In this document: positions 1 to 10,478 of the stretch, one piece after another
How positions within the stretch are numbered: the stretch's first letter is position 1
Layout: each line of letters starts with the position of its first letter
Origin: an uncultured Bacilli bacterium
GTDB lineage: Bacteria > Bacillota_I > Bacilli_A > RFN20 > CAG-631
DNA: 42,711 nucleotides
Direction of reading: 5' to 3'
NCBI GenBank assembly: GCA_934215405.1
Contig: CAKPZU010000005.1
Span: 1-42,711, forward strand
Position numbers and translations under genes: made by a program
The notes under the pieces: generated by a model
Told to the model about the DNA's origin: nothing
Database searches by the model: none
Seen by the model: the letters and a program-made list of their open reading frames with translations, nothing else

Positions 1-1914
1 AAATTAGTTATTTCAGAGCCATTAAGAGCGCCTTTAAGAAATGATGGCTATTATTTACGTTTTGCTGCAGAAAACGGAGCATCAATGGCTTTAAAAGAAT
101 TAGGTGTTTCAACTACAAATTATACTTCATACAAAAATGCTTCTATGTCAACTGATAAGGTTGCTATATCTATGGAAAACGACGAGGTTGTCTATACATG
201 TAAAACAATAGCTGACAATAGTGTTATTATTACTGATTACTCTAATTATAATTGCTTTGAATATGACTTTAGATTTGATAATTTTACAAATTGGGTAGGC
301 ATTAGAGTTGCATCAAATGATGATAATTTTAATAATGATATTTTGTTTTATACAAATGGGGATGTTTCAATTTCATCAAATTTATGGGATGACAATGCCA
401 CAATTAAAACAGTTAAAATGACTGCACCAACTAAAGGCACTTGGAATCATGCTAAAATTGAATATTCTGCTACTATGTTAAAAATGACAGTAAATGATGA
501 AGTTGTTTGGGAAAATACTTTATCAAATACAACCCTTATGATGCCAAAATTTACATTTGCACAATATAATGATGTTCAATCAGTAAAAGGCTTTAAACTA
601 TCAAATACGCAAGAGACTTCTGCTAAAGAGCCTGTTCCTTATGATGGATGGAACTTTGATAAAACATTTATTGGTTCAGTTTCTGAAAATGATGAGACTA
701 TATATCAAAAAGCTTCAATTGGTGATGGAATTGATACAATTTCTTCAAGCTATGCATCATATGAAGTAGATGGCTTAAATGCTAATAAATTTGCTTTTGA
801 TGTTCGGTATGATACAGCTGATGCTGATAATTTCTTCTTTGGTGTATCAGTTTCTGAAAACGAAACTTTTAGAAATGATATGTTAATTAGAAAAGGCGGA
901 GCAATTAATGTTTATAAAAATGCTTTCACTGGTGAAGAGGCAGGAAATGGTACAAGTATTCCTTCTATCGAAATAGGAAAATGGAATCATGTTGAAGTAG
1001 TATTTGCTTTTAATTATCTAAAATTATCCATTAATGATACTTTAGTTTATAGTATTACAGATACAAATAATGCATCTTTGTTAACTCCAACATTGGTATT
1101 TCAAAACTGGGGCGTTTATTATTCATTAAAGAATATTTCATTAAGTCATGAGCATATTTATAAATACGAATTTACATGTCATGATAGAAGCTGTATTTCA
1201 TGTAATGGCGCCACAATAAAAGCAACAACATCTCATAATGAAGTAAAAATCAATGGTACATTACCAACATGTGAAAAAAATGGCTTAACAGATGGTATTG
1301 AATGCAGTGATTGTAAAGAAATAATACAAGCTCAAGAAGAAATAAAAGCAACAGGCCATCACTATGCTGATGAATATACATGTCATGATAGAAAATGTGA
1401 AAACTGTGATTACGTATTAAAGGCAACAACATCTCATAATGAAGAATTAATTAAAGGTACATTACCAACATGTGAAAAGGCAGGTTTAACAGATGGAATT
1501 AAATGCTCAACTTGTAACGCTATAATTAAAAACCAAGAGGAAATAAAGGCAACAGGCCACCATTATGCTGATGAATATGCATGTCATGATAGAAAATGTG
1601 AAAACTGTGATTACGTATTAAAAGCAACAACATCTCATAATTATGATGATGGAGCTATTACAACTCTTCCAACATATGAAAAAGAAGGTACGTTAACATA
1701 TACTTGTAAGGACTGTAAAGAAACCAAAACTGAAACAATTCCTCCATTAGAGGAAGAAACATCATCATCTACTGAAAGTGAAGATAATAAAACATCACAA
1801 AATGATAATGATAAAGAAAACAAAAAAGGCTGTAAAGGAAGCACATCTTTCGGATTAATGGCATTATTTATGCTATTAGTAATAGGCTTAAAGAGTAAGA
1901 AGAGTAGAATTTAA
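1..1914 (+). CDS. Secreted surface protein with LamG-like domains and Cys-rich repeats (5' partial)
   Basis: The frame is open from base 1, so the start lies before the window; the ATG at 85 is internal. Two LamG-like (concanavalin-like) modules lie at about nt 90-600 and 640-1150, each with a W-N-H-x-[KE] strand followed by a 'lkmtvNDevv' strand. A Cys-rich region follows (nt 1150-1740), in units of about 68 residues that contain CHDRxCxxC and TLPTCEKxGLTDGIxCxxC. The units start near 1177, 1381 and 1582. A Ser/Glu/Asp/Lys-rich spacer leads to a KKGCKGS motif, one hydrophobic helix and a basic end. That layout looks like a C-terminal sorting or anchoring signal and is shared with the next gene. 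LamG modules usually bind glycans, so adhesion or polysaccharide binding at the cell surface is likely. No catalytic domain is visible in the part present. Confidence 0.85.
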   Translation, partial: KLVISEPLRAPLRNDGYYLRFAAENGASMALKELGVSTTNYTSYKNASMSTDKVAISMENDEVVYTCKTIADNSVIITDYSNYNCFEYDFRFDNFTNWVGIRVASNDDNFNNDILFYTNGDVSISSNLWDDNATIKTVKMTAPTKGTWNHAKIEYSATMLKMTVNDEVVWENTLSNTTLMMPKFTFAQYNDVQSVKGFKLSNTQETSAKEPVPYDGWNFDKTFIGSVSENDETIYQKASIGDGIDTISSSYASYEVDGLNANKFAFDVRYDTADADNFFFGVSVSENETFRNDMLIRKGGAINVYKNAFTGEEAGNGTSIPSIEIGKWNHVEVVFAFNYLKLSINDTLVYSITDTNNASLLTPTLVFQNWGVYYSLKNISLSHEHIYKYEFTCHDRSCISCNGATIKATTSHNEVKINGTLPTCEKNGLTDGIECSDCKEIIQAQEEIKATGHHYADEYTCHDRKCENCDYVLKATTSHNEELIKGTLPTCEKAGLTDGIKCSTCNAIIKNQEEIKATGHHYADEYACHDRKCENCDYVLKATTSHNYDDGAITTLPTYEKEGTLTYTCKDCKETKTETIPPLEEETSSSTESEDNKTSQNDNDKENKKGCKGSTSFGLMALFMLLVIGLKSKKSRI

Positions 1915-1921
1915 AAAAATG

Positions 1922-1952
1922 ATTAAAGGTGTAGATTTTTTACACCTTTAAT
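1922..1952 (+). terminator. Perfect 12-bp hairpin between two surface-protein genes
   Basis: Arms 1922-1933 and 1941-1952 are exact reverse complements around a 7-base loop. On the + strand no T run follows, so it is a weak candidate terminator or an RNA-processing/stability hairpin. The stem resembles the rny terminator at 38076 (both carry AAAGGTG). The next start codon is only 17 bases downstream. Confidence 0.45.
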
Positions 1953-1968
1953 TAGAAAGAGAGGGAAT

Positions 1969-4900
1969 ATGAGCAAAAAATTCAAACTATTATATTCAAT
2001 TTTAAAAGGAGCTATGGCTTTATCAATAGTAGCAATTTCTATGCCAAACGTAGTTGTAAATGCTTCATCAAATAGCTTTGAGGAGTGGAATTTACCAACA
2101 GATGGCGTTGAAAACTATACTGAAGATGGGAAGGTAGTTCATCAGTTTTTAAGTTTAAAGCAAGATCCATTTTACTTTGTTTCAAATATAGAAAACAATG
2201 CAACATATGATACTTATAATTTATTAGTTAGGGTTGATTCTGTTACAGATTCTAATAATACCAACTTGTTCTTTGCAATAGTATTAAATGATGGAAATAG
2301 TTCAATAGAATTCTTATTTAGAAGAAGTGGAGTTTTATCGGTAACTAAAGGCGTTTATAATGGCTGAACAATTGCTCAATTTGAAACTACACCATTAAAG
2401 GAAAATGAATGGAACGATTTACAAATATCTTATAAGGACAATTCATTTTATATTTATAATAATGATGAATTATTAGCAAGCGTTGAAAAGCCAGATACAT
2501 TTTTAGCTCATAAAGCAAAAATAGGAATTGGTAGCTGGGGAGTTTTATTTTCTTTAAAGGATTATAAAGCTTTAAACAAACATGGTATAACAATTCCTAC
2601 TAATCCTGATATTTCTTTTGATAATAATTGGAATTTTGGCTCTAATTGGACAGCTAAAAGCGAAGGTAACGAGACAGTTTACAAATTAAACTCCTTTAAA
2701 AGTGATCCATTTTTATTAAAGTCAGTAATGGATAATTCAACTTGTTCATTCAATACCTTTGAGGTTGATATTAGGATTGATGATTTATCAGATTCTAATA
2801 ACAAAAATTTGTTTTTTGCAGTAGGGCTTCAAAAAGGAACAAGCTCAATAGAGTTTGTGAATAGATTTAATGGAGGTTGTTTGATTACATCAAACAAATA
2901 TTCAGGAACTATTGATAGTGGAGTAAAAAATGATGAATTAATTAAGGACAAATGGTATCATTTTAAAGCAATATTTGCTGAAAGCCATCTTCGTTATTAT
3001 ATGGATGATAAGCTAATATTATCTTGTGATACTGCTTTAAATTTTGCAATTGATAAGGCAGTTCCATGCATTGGCAGCTGGGGAACATATATTTCTATTA
3101 AAAATATGAAGGTTTCAACATCAAAGGTTGAATATCCAGCAAACTACAAATATTTAGATTTAGAATTCAATAAAGAAATTAGTGTAGCTTCATGTGAAGG
3201 AAGTAATATTAATTTAACATATAATGATGGCAAACTTGTTGGAAAAATAAATAATAACAATGCTTCAATAAAATTTCCTAGTATAAATGTAGTTGCCGGT
3301 CATAAATACTCTATGTATTTACCATTAAGAAATACATTTTTAGTTAGAATGAAAAATGAAACAAATTCTTCTAAAATAAAAGTGATTTTTAAGTCATCAA
3401 CAAATTCTAATGAAAGATATGAAAAAGTATTTGATATATTACCTAATAGCGATTATCAAACATATTATTTTAATGTTTCAGATTTAAATCCTACAGGGTA
3501 TTTAAGAGAATTACAATTTGATTTTTTAGAAGCTTATAGTGGTAATGTAATAATTGATGCAATTACTTTTGAAAGAGAAGATCCTATATATAATTTTGCT
3601 GGCAAAATTGATAGCTGTTATGCAGATCCTTTAACTAAAAAGGTTACTGTTAAAGGAACTGTAAAAGATGAATATGCTAACAAAAACGTTAATATCTATC
3701 AATCTGACCCAAGAAATTATAATGATAGCCTTTCTTATGCTAATTTAGTATTATTAGCCACAAGTAAAATAGAAGGCAAACAATTTGAAATAAGCTTTGA
3801 CTTATATCCAAATGGCTCAAAAACATCTTTACTATCAGCATTTTTCCTTGCAGAGGTGGATAATGTTAAGATATCAAAATATTTTGTTATTGAAAACTAT
3901 GAGGATTTTTCACCAATAAAGGGAAAAAGATTCAGTATTCCTTATAATTTAGTTGCTAATGTTTTAGATTATGGTGCAAAAGGTGATTCTTTTACAGATG
4001 ATACTTTAGCCATTCAAAAAGCTATTAATGCTGTTAAAGCAGCAGGTGGAGGGAAAGTAATTATTCCAGGAGATAATAGCCAATATGGAAAACGTTATAT
4101 AGTAACTCATATAGAATTATGTAGTAATATTGAATTAGTAATCGAAGAAAACGCTATTTTATGGCAAAGCCAAAGAGAAGATGAATTAAATAAGACAGTT
4201 CCTGTTTTTAAGGATGGATTTGATGAGGTATATTATGGCTTTAGTGTTGATGTTGATGGGGCTATTTGGTCTTGTGGCTATACTTCTGTAAATAAACCAC
4301 TAGTATATTCAAATCATAAAGATAATATAAGAATTTCAGGAAAAGGCTATATTAGAATGAATGATGTTGGTAATGAAATTGAAGATCCATTATACTTTGT
4401 TGGCGATCCTTCATTAGCAAAAGGCCAAGAAAATAGAGTTCAGCAAATTCCTTTAATGATTTTTAAGGGTAATAATGTTGATGTTAAGGATATTAAAATT
4501 CTTCGTTCAAGTGGCTGGCAAGCAACATTTTATCGCTGTAATAATGTTTATGTAGCAAACGTTGAGGAAAGAGAAGAAGTAAATGTTACCTGTGATGGCT
4601 TCCATTTCACTGGCTCAACAAATGCTGTTTTACATCGTTGCTTTAATTATACAAGTGATGATGCAGTAGTATTTAATGGCACATATGTTGATCCAAGAAG
4701 CAAATATTTTTATGATTTTGCTAAAGAAGAAGCATCGCCATGTAAAAATATAACAGTATCGCATTGCTTTTTATATGGAGGATTTGGAACAGTATTTATT
4801 CCATGGGGTACTGAAGCAGATGATTTAGAAAAAGCTGAAATAAGAAATATTACAGTATTTGATTCAAGGCTTGGTGGTCATAAATCAAGTGGCTCGTGGC

Positions 4901-6681
4901 CTGATGATCCATTTTATGGAACAAGCTCTTATTTATTAGGCTATACTCAAGGAGAAGATAACGATTTTGCTCCAATTACTGATGTCCTTTATTATGATAA
5001 TACTTATTTAAAAGAATTTAATTGGACAATTTATGGAATAACTCCAAAAGCCACTAATTTTATAATGCTGGATGATGTTGCTGGAACAGTTCATTCAAAT
5101 AGTGAATTCTTAAATGGTAATTTTGATAAGAATGTCCATAAAGGCAAAGGATTTTATGATGAAACAGATTTTAAAACAGGATTAACATATTGGTCATATA
5201 CTGGTAATGTATCTACATATTTAAAAGACTATAAAAAGTCTAAGACTATTGATACTAATGAAGAAATAACACAGCCTGATTATGCTGGTAAAATCACAAC
5301 ATCTGGTGAATTATATCAAGGATTATACGAAACATATGGCGATTATACATTTTCTTTGTCATGCAAAAACTCATCAAAAAATGCAACAATTTTTGCTAGA
5401 AATGCCATAACAAAAGAAATCATTGCTAGTAAATCTATTCCTATTTTAAATGATTACAATGATATTTCACTTGATTTTTCTATTCAAAGAGGTACGATAG
5501 TACAGCTTGGCGTATTATTAGATGGAAATGATGGAGATACTATTTATATTGATGATGCAAGTATTATGAAAAATGTTGATTCTAACACATATAAGGTAAC
5601 AGGAATTGAATCAACAAGTGAAATGGATAGCTTAGATAACTTTACTATTAAAAGCGAAGGCAATAATGTAAAGCTTGAAAATGAAAGTATTAATATTGCA
5701 AATGATTCTGAATATAAATTAATACTAGATAGTATTGAGGCACTTCAAACATTTGAAGTATCAGCTGACTTTAAAGTAAGTGATTTAATGAATTGTGGCT
5801 TTTATTTATTTGCAAAAGGAGCAGAAAATAGCCAAGATGCTATTTATGCTTATAATGTGCAAATAGAGAAAAAAGCAAATGATGATAATTATACAATTAC
5901 TCTTTATAGATTTGATAATAAGTATAGTGGCTCATTTGCAGCAAGTGGAAGTATTAAAATAGCTAGTTCTGATTTTATACATTTACGAGTTGTTTGCAAG
6001 AATAGTGTTATATTTGTTTTCAATGATGAATCTAACACACCATTGTTTTCATATGAAGTACAAGAAGGCTTAAAAGGATACTTAGGTATTAGAAGTCAAA
6101 GAGCTGCAACTTCATTTACTAATCTTAAAATAATATCAAGTGAATATAAGAAAACACATAATATTAAACTTGACACGTTAAATAATCTTTTAAAGCATTT
6201 TAAGATTTTAGATAAGGAAGAGTATACAGAAGAATCTTATAATAATGCTTTAAAGATTGTAAACGAAATAAAGCAACTAAGTGAATTTTCAAGCCAAGAA
6301 GAAGTGGATAGTTATGCTAATAAATTGAGTGAAGCAATAAAGAATCTTGAAAAAATTGACTCAAATGCAAGTGAAAAGGAAAAAGCTTTAGAAAGCTTAA
6401 AAGAAACTTTAAATGAAGCTAAAGCACTTAATCCAAATGACTTTACTAATGAATCTTATAGTATATTAAAAGAGGCAATAAAACAAGCTGATTTAATTAT
6501 TAAGTATCCATCTACTTCATTAAGTGATTTAGAAAATATGAATAATTCTTTAAAAGAAAAAATGAATAATTTAGAAAAAGTAAAAGTAGAAGAAAAAGGC
6601 TGTAAGGGTTCTATTTATTCAATATTTAGCTTAACTGTAGCTTTAGGAATTGTTGCTTTAAAAAAGAAGAAAAATAGTTAG
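1969..6681 (+). CDS. Secreted GH28/pectate-lyase-3-like protein with LamG and FIVAR-like modules, interrupted by in-frame TGA
   Basis: ATG at 1969 follows a GAGGG ribosome site and encodes a signal peptide (MSKKFKLLYSILKG... to about VVVNAS). The frame meets TGA at 2365-2367 and then stays open to TAG at 6679-6681, about 1570 codons in all. A standard caller would split it into 1969-2367 and 2728-6681. Two LamG-like modules cover nt 2080-3115, and the TGA falls inside the first. A beta-sandwich region follows. Then comes the hallmark NVLDYGAKGD-SFTDD of pectate-lyase-3/GH28 proteins (nt 3958 on), with CDGFHF and SDDAVVF (nt about 4590-4670) as the likely acidic catalytic motifs. Another LamG-like module (nt 5600-6140), a helical FIVAR-like pair (nt 6160-6590) and a KGCKGS + hydrophobic + KKKK tail close the protein. 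The probable role is extracellular attack on pectin-like glycan. The TGA may be a nonsense mutation, readthrough or an assembly error. Confidence 0.8.
2365..2367 (+). other. In-frame TGA inside a long open frame
   Basis: The codon context is AAT-GGC-TGA-ACA-ATT. The downstream frame continues the same LamG-like module: the paralogous module after 2728 has the same strand order and the same GSWG motif. One base change from TGG (Trp) would remove the stop. Confidence 0.85.
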
Positions 6682-6730
6682 TTTTACTTGAAATTTTACT
6701 AAATAATAAAAAAATGTATAAACTTTAGTT

Positions 6731-6738
6731 TTAATATA
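6731..6738. repeat. Target-site duplication, left copy (TTAATATA)
   Basis: TTAATATA directly abuts the left inverted repeat and recurs exactly at 8791-8798 next to the right inverted repeat. Eight bp is the usual duplication length for ISL3-family elements. Confidence 0.9.
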
Positions 6739-6766
6739 GGTTCTTACGCTTGATTGGGTGTAGAAC
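6739..6766 (+). repeat. Left terminal inverted repeat of the IS
   Basis: It begins GGTTCTTACGCTTGATTGGG. It matches the reverse complement of 8763-8790 with a single A/G difference at the eighth base. The transposase stop codon (TAA, complement of 6744-6746) and its last three residues NQA are encoded inside this repeat. Confidence 0.93.
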
Positions 6767-8641
6767 AATCGAAATTTAATAATTCAAATATATTTTTGGA
6801 AGATTTTAAAGAAAAAATTGAAAAACATTTTTTAAATAGATTGACTAAATTGCATCTTCCATATAAAATACGTTTGATGAGTTTGAATTTGTTGTTGTTT
6901 CCTTCAACAAATCCAGAACTTTCGGGAAAAGATATTGATGCTTTGATAGGGACAATATCTTTTTTTATGCTTTTAATAAAACCACTAATGCCACTTTTAG
7001 TATTTTCAATATTATCATCTATTTCATCAACTTCACCAGTATTTTCATTTGTGATAATTTTTGATTCGTATTTTTGAATGAAATCATCTAGTAGGTTTTC
7101 TTCCTTCTTGGCAAAAATATTATAAAAATCATTATAGATATCCACTATATTATTAATTATCGGATATTTTTCTTTAATTATCTGGATGTTTTTTTCTATA
7201 TTTATATCCTTTTTGATTTTAGGATTTTTAGTGATGATGTACTTCAATAAATCATTTCGTTTAATAGTTATAAGCCCTGGAATTTCAACACTCTGTAAAA
7301 ATGTTCTTATATTTAGTTTTTTGCTAAAATTGTTTGTAGAAATATTACATATTAGGGCCTCAATTGAACGCTCAGTACCAGAAAAGCCTTTATATTTTAC
7401 ATATTCTTTTATTACAATAGAATCAATTCCATCTTTAACCATTTTAAATACCATGTTTCTATATCCATTAATTTTGGATTTAAATGATCTATATCTCTTC
7501 GGTTTATCAGGGGTTGGAATATCTTTTTCATCTAAATTGTAATATTTTTTTGCAGTTGCTACTGATATATTAAATTTTTTTGCTAATTCGTTATATAAAT
7601 CTATTTTTCTTGTGAAACATAATGTTTTTGCATATTTCTTTAAGTCTAAAATTAATTTGATTTTTTTTTACGATTTTCAGCTTGCTTTTGATGCTCTATG
7701 CTATTAGGCTGAGAACTTTTATCATTAAATTCTATAACATTTCCATTTTCATCAACAGGTGGAGTATCATCATAATTTAATTGTTCTAAAACTTGCTGCT
7801 CGATAATTGCCTTAGTAAACATAGGTTTAGGTTTTTCATCAAGTATTTTTCCATCTAATATATAAATACTCTCTGGAATCTCATTTTTGAAAATTTCTTT
7901 AAATCTATCTACTAAATTTTGAAACAAATGAAAACGATCAGCAATTTGAATTGCTTCTGGTAGCACTTCACTGATAGCATTAGCATACGCCGTGGCTCTA
8001 TCACGAGCTATCTTTTTTATTTTTGGGTGTTTCTTTAACCATTCTTTTAATGTTTGTCCATCCCTTCCATCAAGTAATGCAAGCATATGATGATCTTGCA
8101 TATCATAAATAACAGTTGCGTATTTCATACATTTTCTAATAGAAACATCATCAAGTCCGATTTCTTCAACATCGATGTCATCTTTAATTTCAATGTTTTG
8201 ATATAATCTTCTAACAGTGTCATTACTCACATTTATACCAATTAGCTTTAATATTTTACTTGTTGTTTCATCTGATAAAAATAAAGAAATAGCAAATATT
8301 AAACATTTAATTTCGTATGTGAATTTTTGCTTTGGACCACACCATTTAATACTTTGTCTAAATACCTTAACAGGGCATTTCTCGTTAAGGCAGTCAAATT
8401 TGTAAAAGTTAACATTAATATATGTCGGTTTTAAATGAATAGGAACAAATTGTATTGTTCTAGTACATGTTGCATGCAAACTATTACTAACCTTTCCACA
8501 TTGTGGACATGAACAACTTGTTATTTTTGACTTTAAATAATAGATGCATTTATCTTCTAATTCTTCAAAGTTATATACTTTAAAATCATCGCCAAATATA
8601 TTATCATTAACATTAAAAATCTTATATTTTTTAAATCCCAT
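6744..8641 (-). CDS. ISL3-family transposase, two frames joined by -1 shift
   Basis: DDE transposase of the ISL3 family; it would cut and join the element ends. The first frame runs from ATG at 8641 (a TTG at 8650 is less likely) to TAA at 7652-7654. It holds an N-terminal zinc finger (C-x2-C-G near residue 50, C-x4-C near 90), a helix-turn-helix region, the first Asp in GLDD (about residue 167) and the second in ARDRATAY (about 217), then ADRFHLFQNL. The rest lies in the -1 frame (visible as an ORF from 7454) and has the third acidic residue in SSGFVEGNNNKFKLIKR, so only a joined product has the full triad. The shift point is nine A in the mRNA (T9 at 7661-7669). Both frames are otherwise intact, giving about 630 residues, long for the family. 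Confidence 0.85.
7661..7669 (-). other. A9 slippery run in transposase mRNA
   Basis: In the mRNA the 0 frame reads CGT-AAA-AAA-AAA-TCA-AAT-TAA. Slipping back one base gives ...AAA-ATC-AAA-TTA, which stays open into the C-terminal catalytic part. Runs of A are known -1 frameshift or transcriptional slippage sites in IS elements. A simple one-base loss from the run would look the same. Confidence 0.7.
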
Positions 8642-8762
8642 TATAATCAACTCTTTTCGAATATATTATACCATAAATACCCGATAAAGAGAAAAATGAA
8701 TTGACAAAAAAATAAGATAATTATGTTTAAAAATTATCTTATTTTAAAATATTTAATTATTG

Positions 8763-8790
8763 GTTCTACACCCAATCAAGCGCAAGAACC
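8763..8790 (-). repeat. Right terminal inverted repeat of the IS
   Basis: Reverse complement of 6739-6766 with one mismatch. The complementarity can be extended outward by at most a base. It is followed directly by the second TTAATATA. Confidence 0.93.
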
Positions 8791-8798
8791 TTAATATA
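8791..8798. repeat. Target-site duplication, right copy (TTAATATA)
   Basis: Exact match to 6731-6738 on the other side of the element. Confidence 0.9.
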
Positions 8799-8880
8799 TA
8801 CTAAGGAATATACATTTTTTCTCTATATTCAGTTGTTAAATCATTTAGTATTATGTTACATTTTAATATTTTAAAGCAAT

Positions 8881-8960
8881 AAAATTTGACTGATTTATTT
8901 GTAAAAATTTCCCAAATACCCAAATCATTCCTCAAATATCCAAATCACAATTTGAGCTAT
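8881..8960 (-). repeat. Dispersed GGG-rich repeat, copy A
   Basis: On the - strand there are two tandem copies of a 20-bp unit of the form GATTTGGRTATTTGRGGAA, running into TTGGGAAAT and an A/T-rich tail with TACAAATAAATCAGT. The same arrangement recurs at 10581-10650. It fills the gap 3' of the DUF4143 ATPase gene (8799-9008), where I see no other feature. Confidence 0.5.
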
Positions 8961-9008
8961 TTAGGAATATATAAATATCATTTAAAATTTACTTATAAAT
9001 TAAGAAAA

Positions 9009-10433
9009 TTATAATTCTTTTGGATATTCTAGTGGTTTTAATACCATTCCTTTATTACATTCTTCTTTTATTTGTTCTAATAAGAAAGGAGTTGCATATT
9101 GCGGAATGCTTGTAAAAAATGCTCCTTCGCCAAAGTTTTCTTTAATTATTTTATAACATTTTTTGGCTTTGTAAGAAGTTTTTCCTTCCATGACATTTTT
9201 AGAGGCTGCCATCTTTCCATTTATAGACTTTTCTTCAAGTAAAATAATACCTTCACTATCTTCTATTAAAAAATCTATTTCTAAATGTTCTTGCCCATTT
9301 GAAAAATAGCATAATGGGAAATCACATTTATTAATCATTGTTGCACATAAGTTTTCATAAATAGCGCCTTTTCTTGAATCTAAACTCTCATTTAAAAAAC
9401 TTTGTGATGTTTGAATTGGATACATTGCCATAAGTAAGCCAATATCAGAAATAAATGCCTTAAAGTATGTTCTATCAATATTTGCTTCTAAAGGTTTTTC
9501 TATAGCTTTTGCATTAAAGCATCTTAAAACTAAACCTGCCTTATTTAACCAATCAAATGGCTCTTCAAACTCACTTGCTCTTCCACCTTTTTTAACTAAT
9601 GAATATTTAAATTTTAAAGTATCAGATTCACGAGCTAATTGACTAGGTATGGAATCAAATACTCTATTCAATTTAGCTTGTAAATTATAATCAATTTCTT
9701 CTTCATTATTTTCGTTAATAAATCTTCCAAAATCAGCTCTATAATCTTGAATAAGACCTTTTAAATAATCTCTTGAGTCTATATAGTTATTTGATTTTAA
9801 AAATTTTAAAATAGATCCAGGAAGTCCACCTACTATAACATATCTTTTTAGCATTTCCTTATAATAAAAAGCCAATGCTTGCGGGATTTCCTTTTCTTCT
9901 TTAACATGCTTTTTTAATAATGTAATGCTTTCTTCATTAAGGCCATTTGCCCATAAGAATTCTTCAAAATCCATTGATGTCATTTGAATAATTTTTTCAT
10001 AGCCTGTAGGTATATCTATTTTTTTCTTTCTCCTAAAATTTAAAACGCCAAGTAAAGATCCTGTTGCAATTACACTAAATCTTTTATCAATAGCAAAGCT
10101 TTTTAATGATGTCCTTGCTAATGGACAATCACCTATTTCTTCAAATATTAATATTGTTTTATAAGGGACAAAATTATCGTGAGGAAAATAAGGCGATGAT
10201 TTTTCAATAATTGTATCTACATCTAAATTACCTTCGAATATATTTCTTAATTCTTTCTTGTGTCTAAAATCATAAGTAATAACATTTGCATAAAATTCAT
10301 GAGCAAATTTGTTAACTATATAACTTTTGCCAACTTGTCTTAACCCATCAATAATTAAGGGAACTTTATCTTGATCATTGTTCCATTTAATTAACTCATT
10401 ATATATTTTCCTTTTGAAATCATTTTGTTCCAT
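9009..10433 (-). CDS. AAA_14/DUF4143 family ATPase
   Basis: This 474-residue protein has an N-terminal P-loop domain (GLRQVGKS, residues 30-37), a Walker B-like strand (KTILIFEEIGD) and a sensor-like VIATGSLLG. A DUF4143 C-terminal half follows, with the nuclease-fold-like pattern EIDFLIEDSEGIILLEEKS near residues 383-401. Proteins of this family are common in anaerobe genomes and vary between strains; their role is not settled, and defence or toxin-like functions have been suggested. The ATG at 10433 follows AGGTGAT. The gene has its own promoter built on a tandem repeat. It does not overlap the AbiE pair. A second, distant family member lies at 27715. Confidence 0.85.
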   Translation of the reverse strand: MEQNDFKRKIYNELIKWNNDQDKVPLIIDGLRQVGKSYIVNKFAHEFYANVITYDFRHKKELRNIFEGNLDVDTIIEKSSPYFPHDNFVPYKTILIFEEIGDCPLARTSLKSFAIDKRFSVIATGSLLGVLNFRRKKKIDIPTGYEKIIQMTSMDFEEFLWANGLNEESITLLKKHVKEEKEIPQALAFYYKEMLKRYVIVGGLPGSILKFLKSNNYIDSRDYLKGLIQDYRADFGRFINENNEEEIDYNLQAKLNRVFDSIPSQLARESDTLKFKYSLVKKGGRASEFEEPFDWLNKAGLVLRCFNAKAIEKPLEANIDRTYFKAFISDIGLLMAMYPIQTSQSFLNESLDSRKGAIYENLCATMINKCDFPLCYFSNGQEHLEIDFLIEDSEGIILLEEKSINGKMAASKNVMEGKTSYKAKKCYKIIKENFGEGAFFTSIPQYATPFLLEQIKEECNKGMVLKPLEYPKEL

Positions 10434-10449
10434 ACTATCACCTAATGAT

Positions 10450-10478
10450 ATTTTATCATTTTCTTCGTAAAATGTAAA
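10450..10478 (-). promoter_or_regulatory. Promoter of the DUF4143 ATPase gene
   Basis: On the - strand TTTACA (complement of 10473-10478), a 17-bp spacer and TAAAAT (complement of 10450-10455) lie just upstream of the start. The -35 box is inside the nearer copy of the 31-bp repeat, so a repeat-binding factor would compete with RNA polymerase. Confidence 0.65.

Larger units (their letters stand above)
6739..8790 (-). mobile_element. ISL3-family insertion sequence, 2052 bp
   Basis: The element is bounded by inverted repeats (6739-6766 and 8763-8790, 28 bp, one mismatch) and by an exact 8-bp duplication. It carries one leftward transposase. It sits just 3' of the GH28-like gene and does not break a visible ORF. 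The near-perfect ends and duplication suggest a fairly recent insertion. Confidence 0.93.

Noticed and set aside
1150..1740. Regular repeats as a possible CRISPR or structural array
   Set aside because: The repeats, about 200 bp apart, are in frame and encode Cys-rich protein units; there is no spacer-repeat pattern.
1969..6681. Selenocysteine at the internal TGA
   Set aside because: The module is a LamG-type binding fold with no redox role and no hairpin with an apical G is evident just after the codon.
6754..7542. Rightward ORFs 6754-7077 and 7186-7542
   Set aside because: They are opposite-strand shadows of the ISL3 transposase, with no ribosome site and no recognisable protein.
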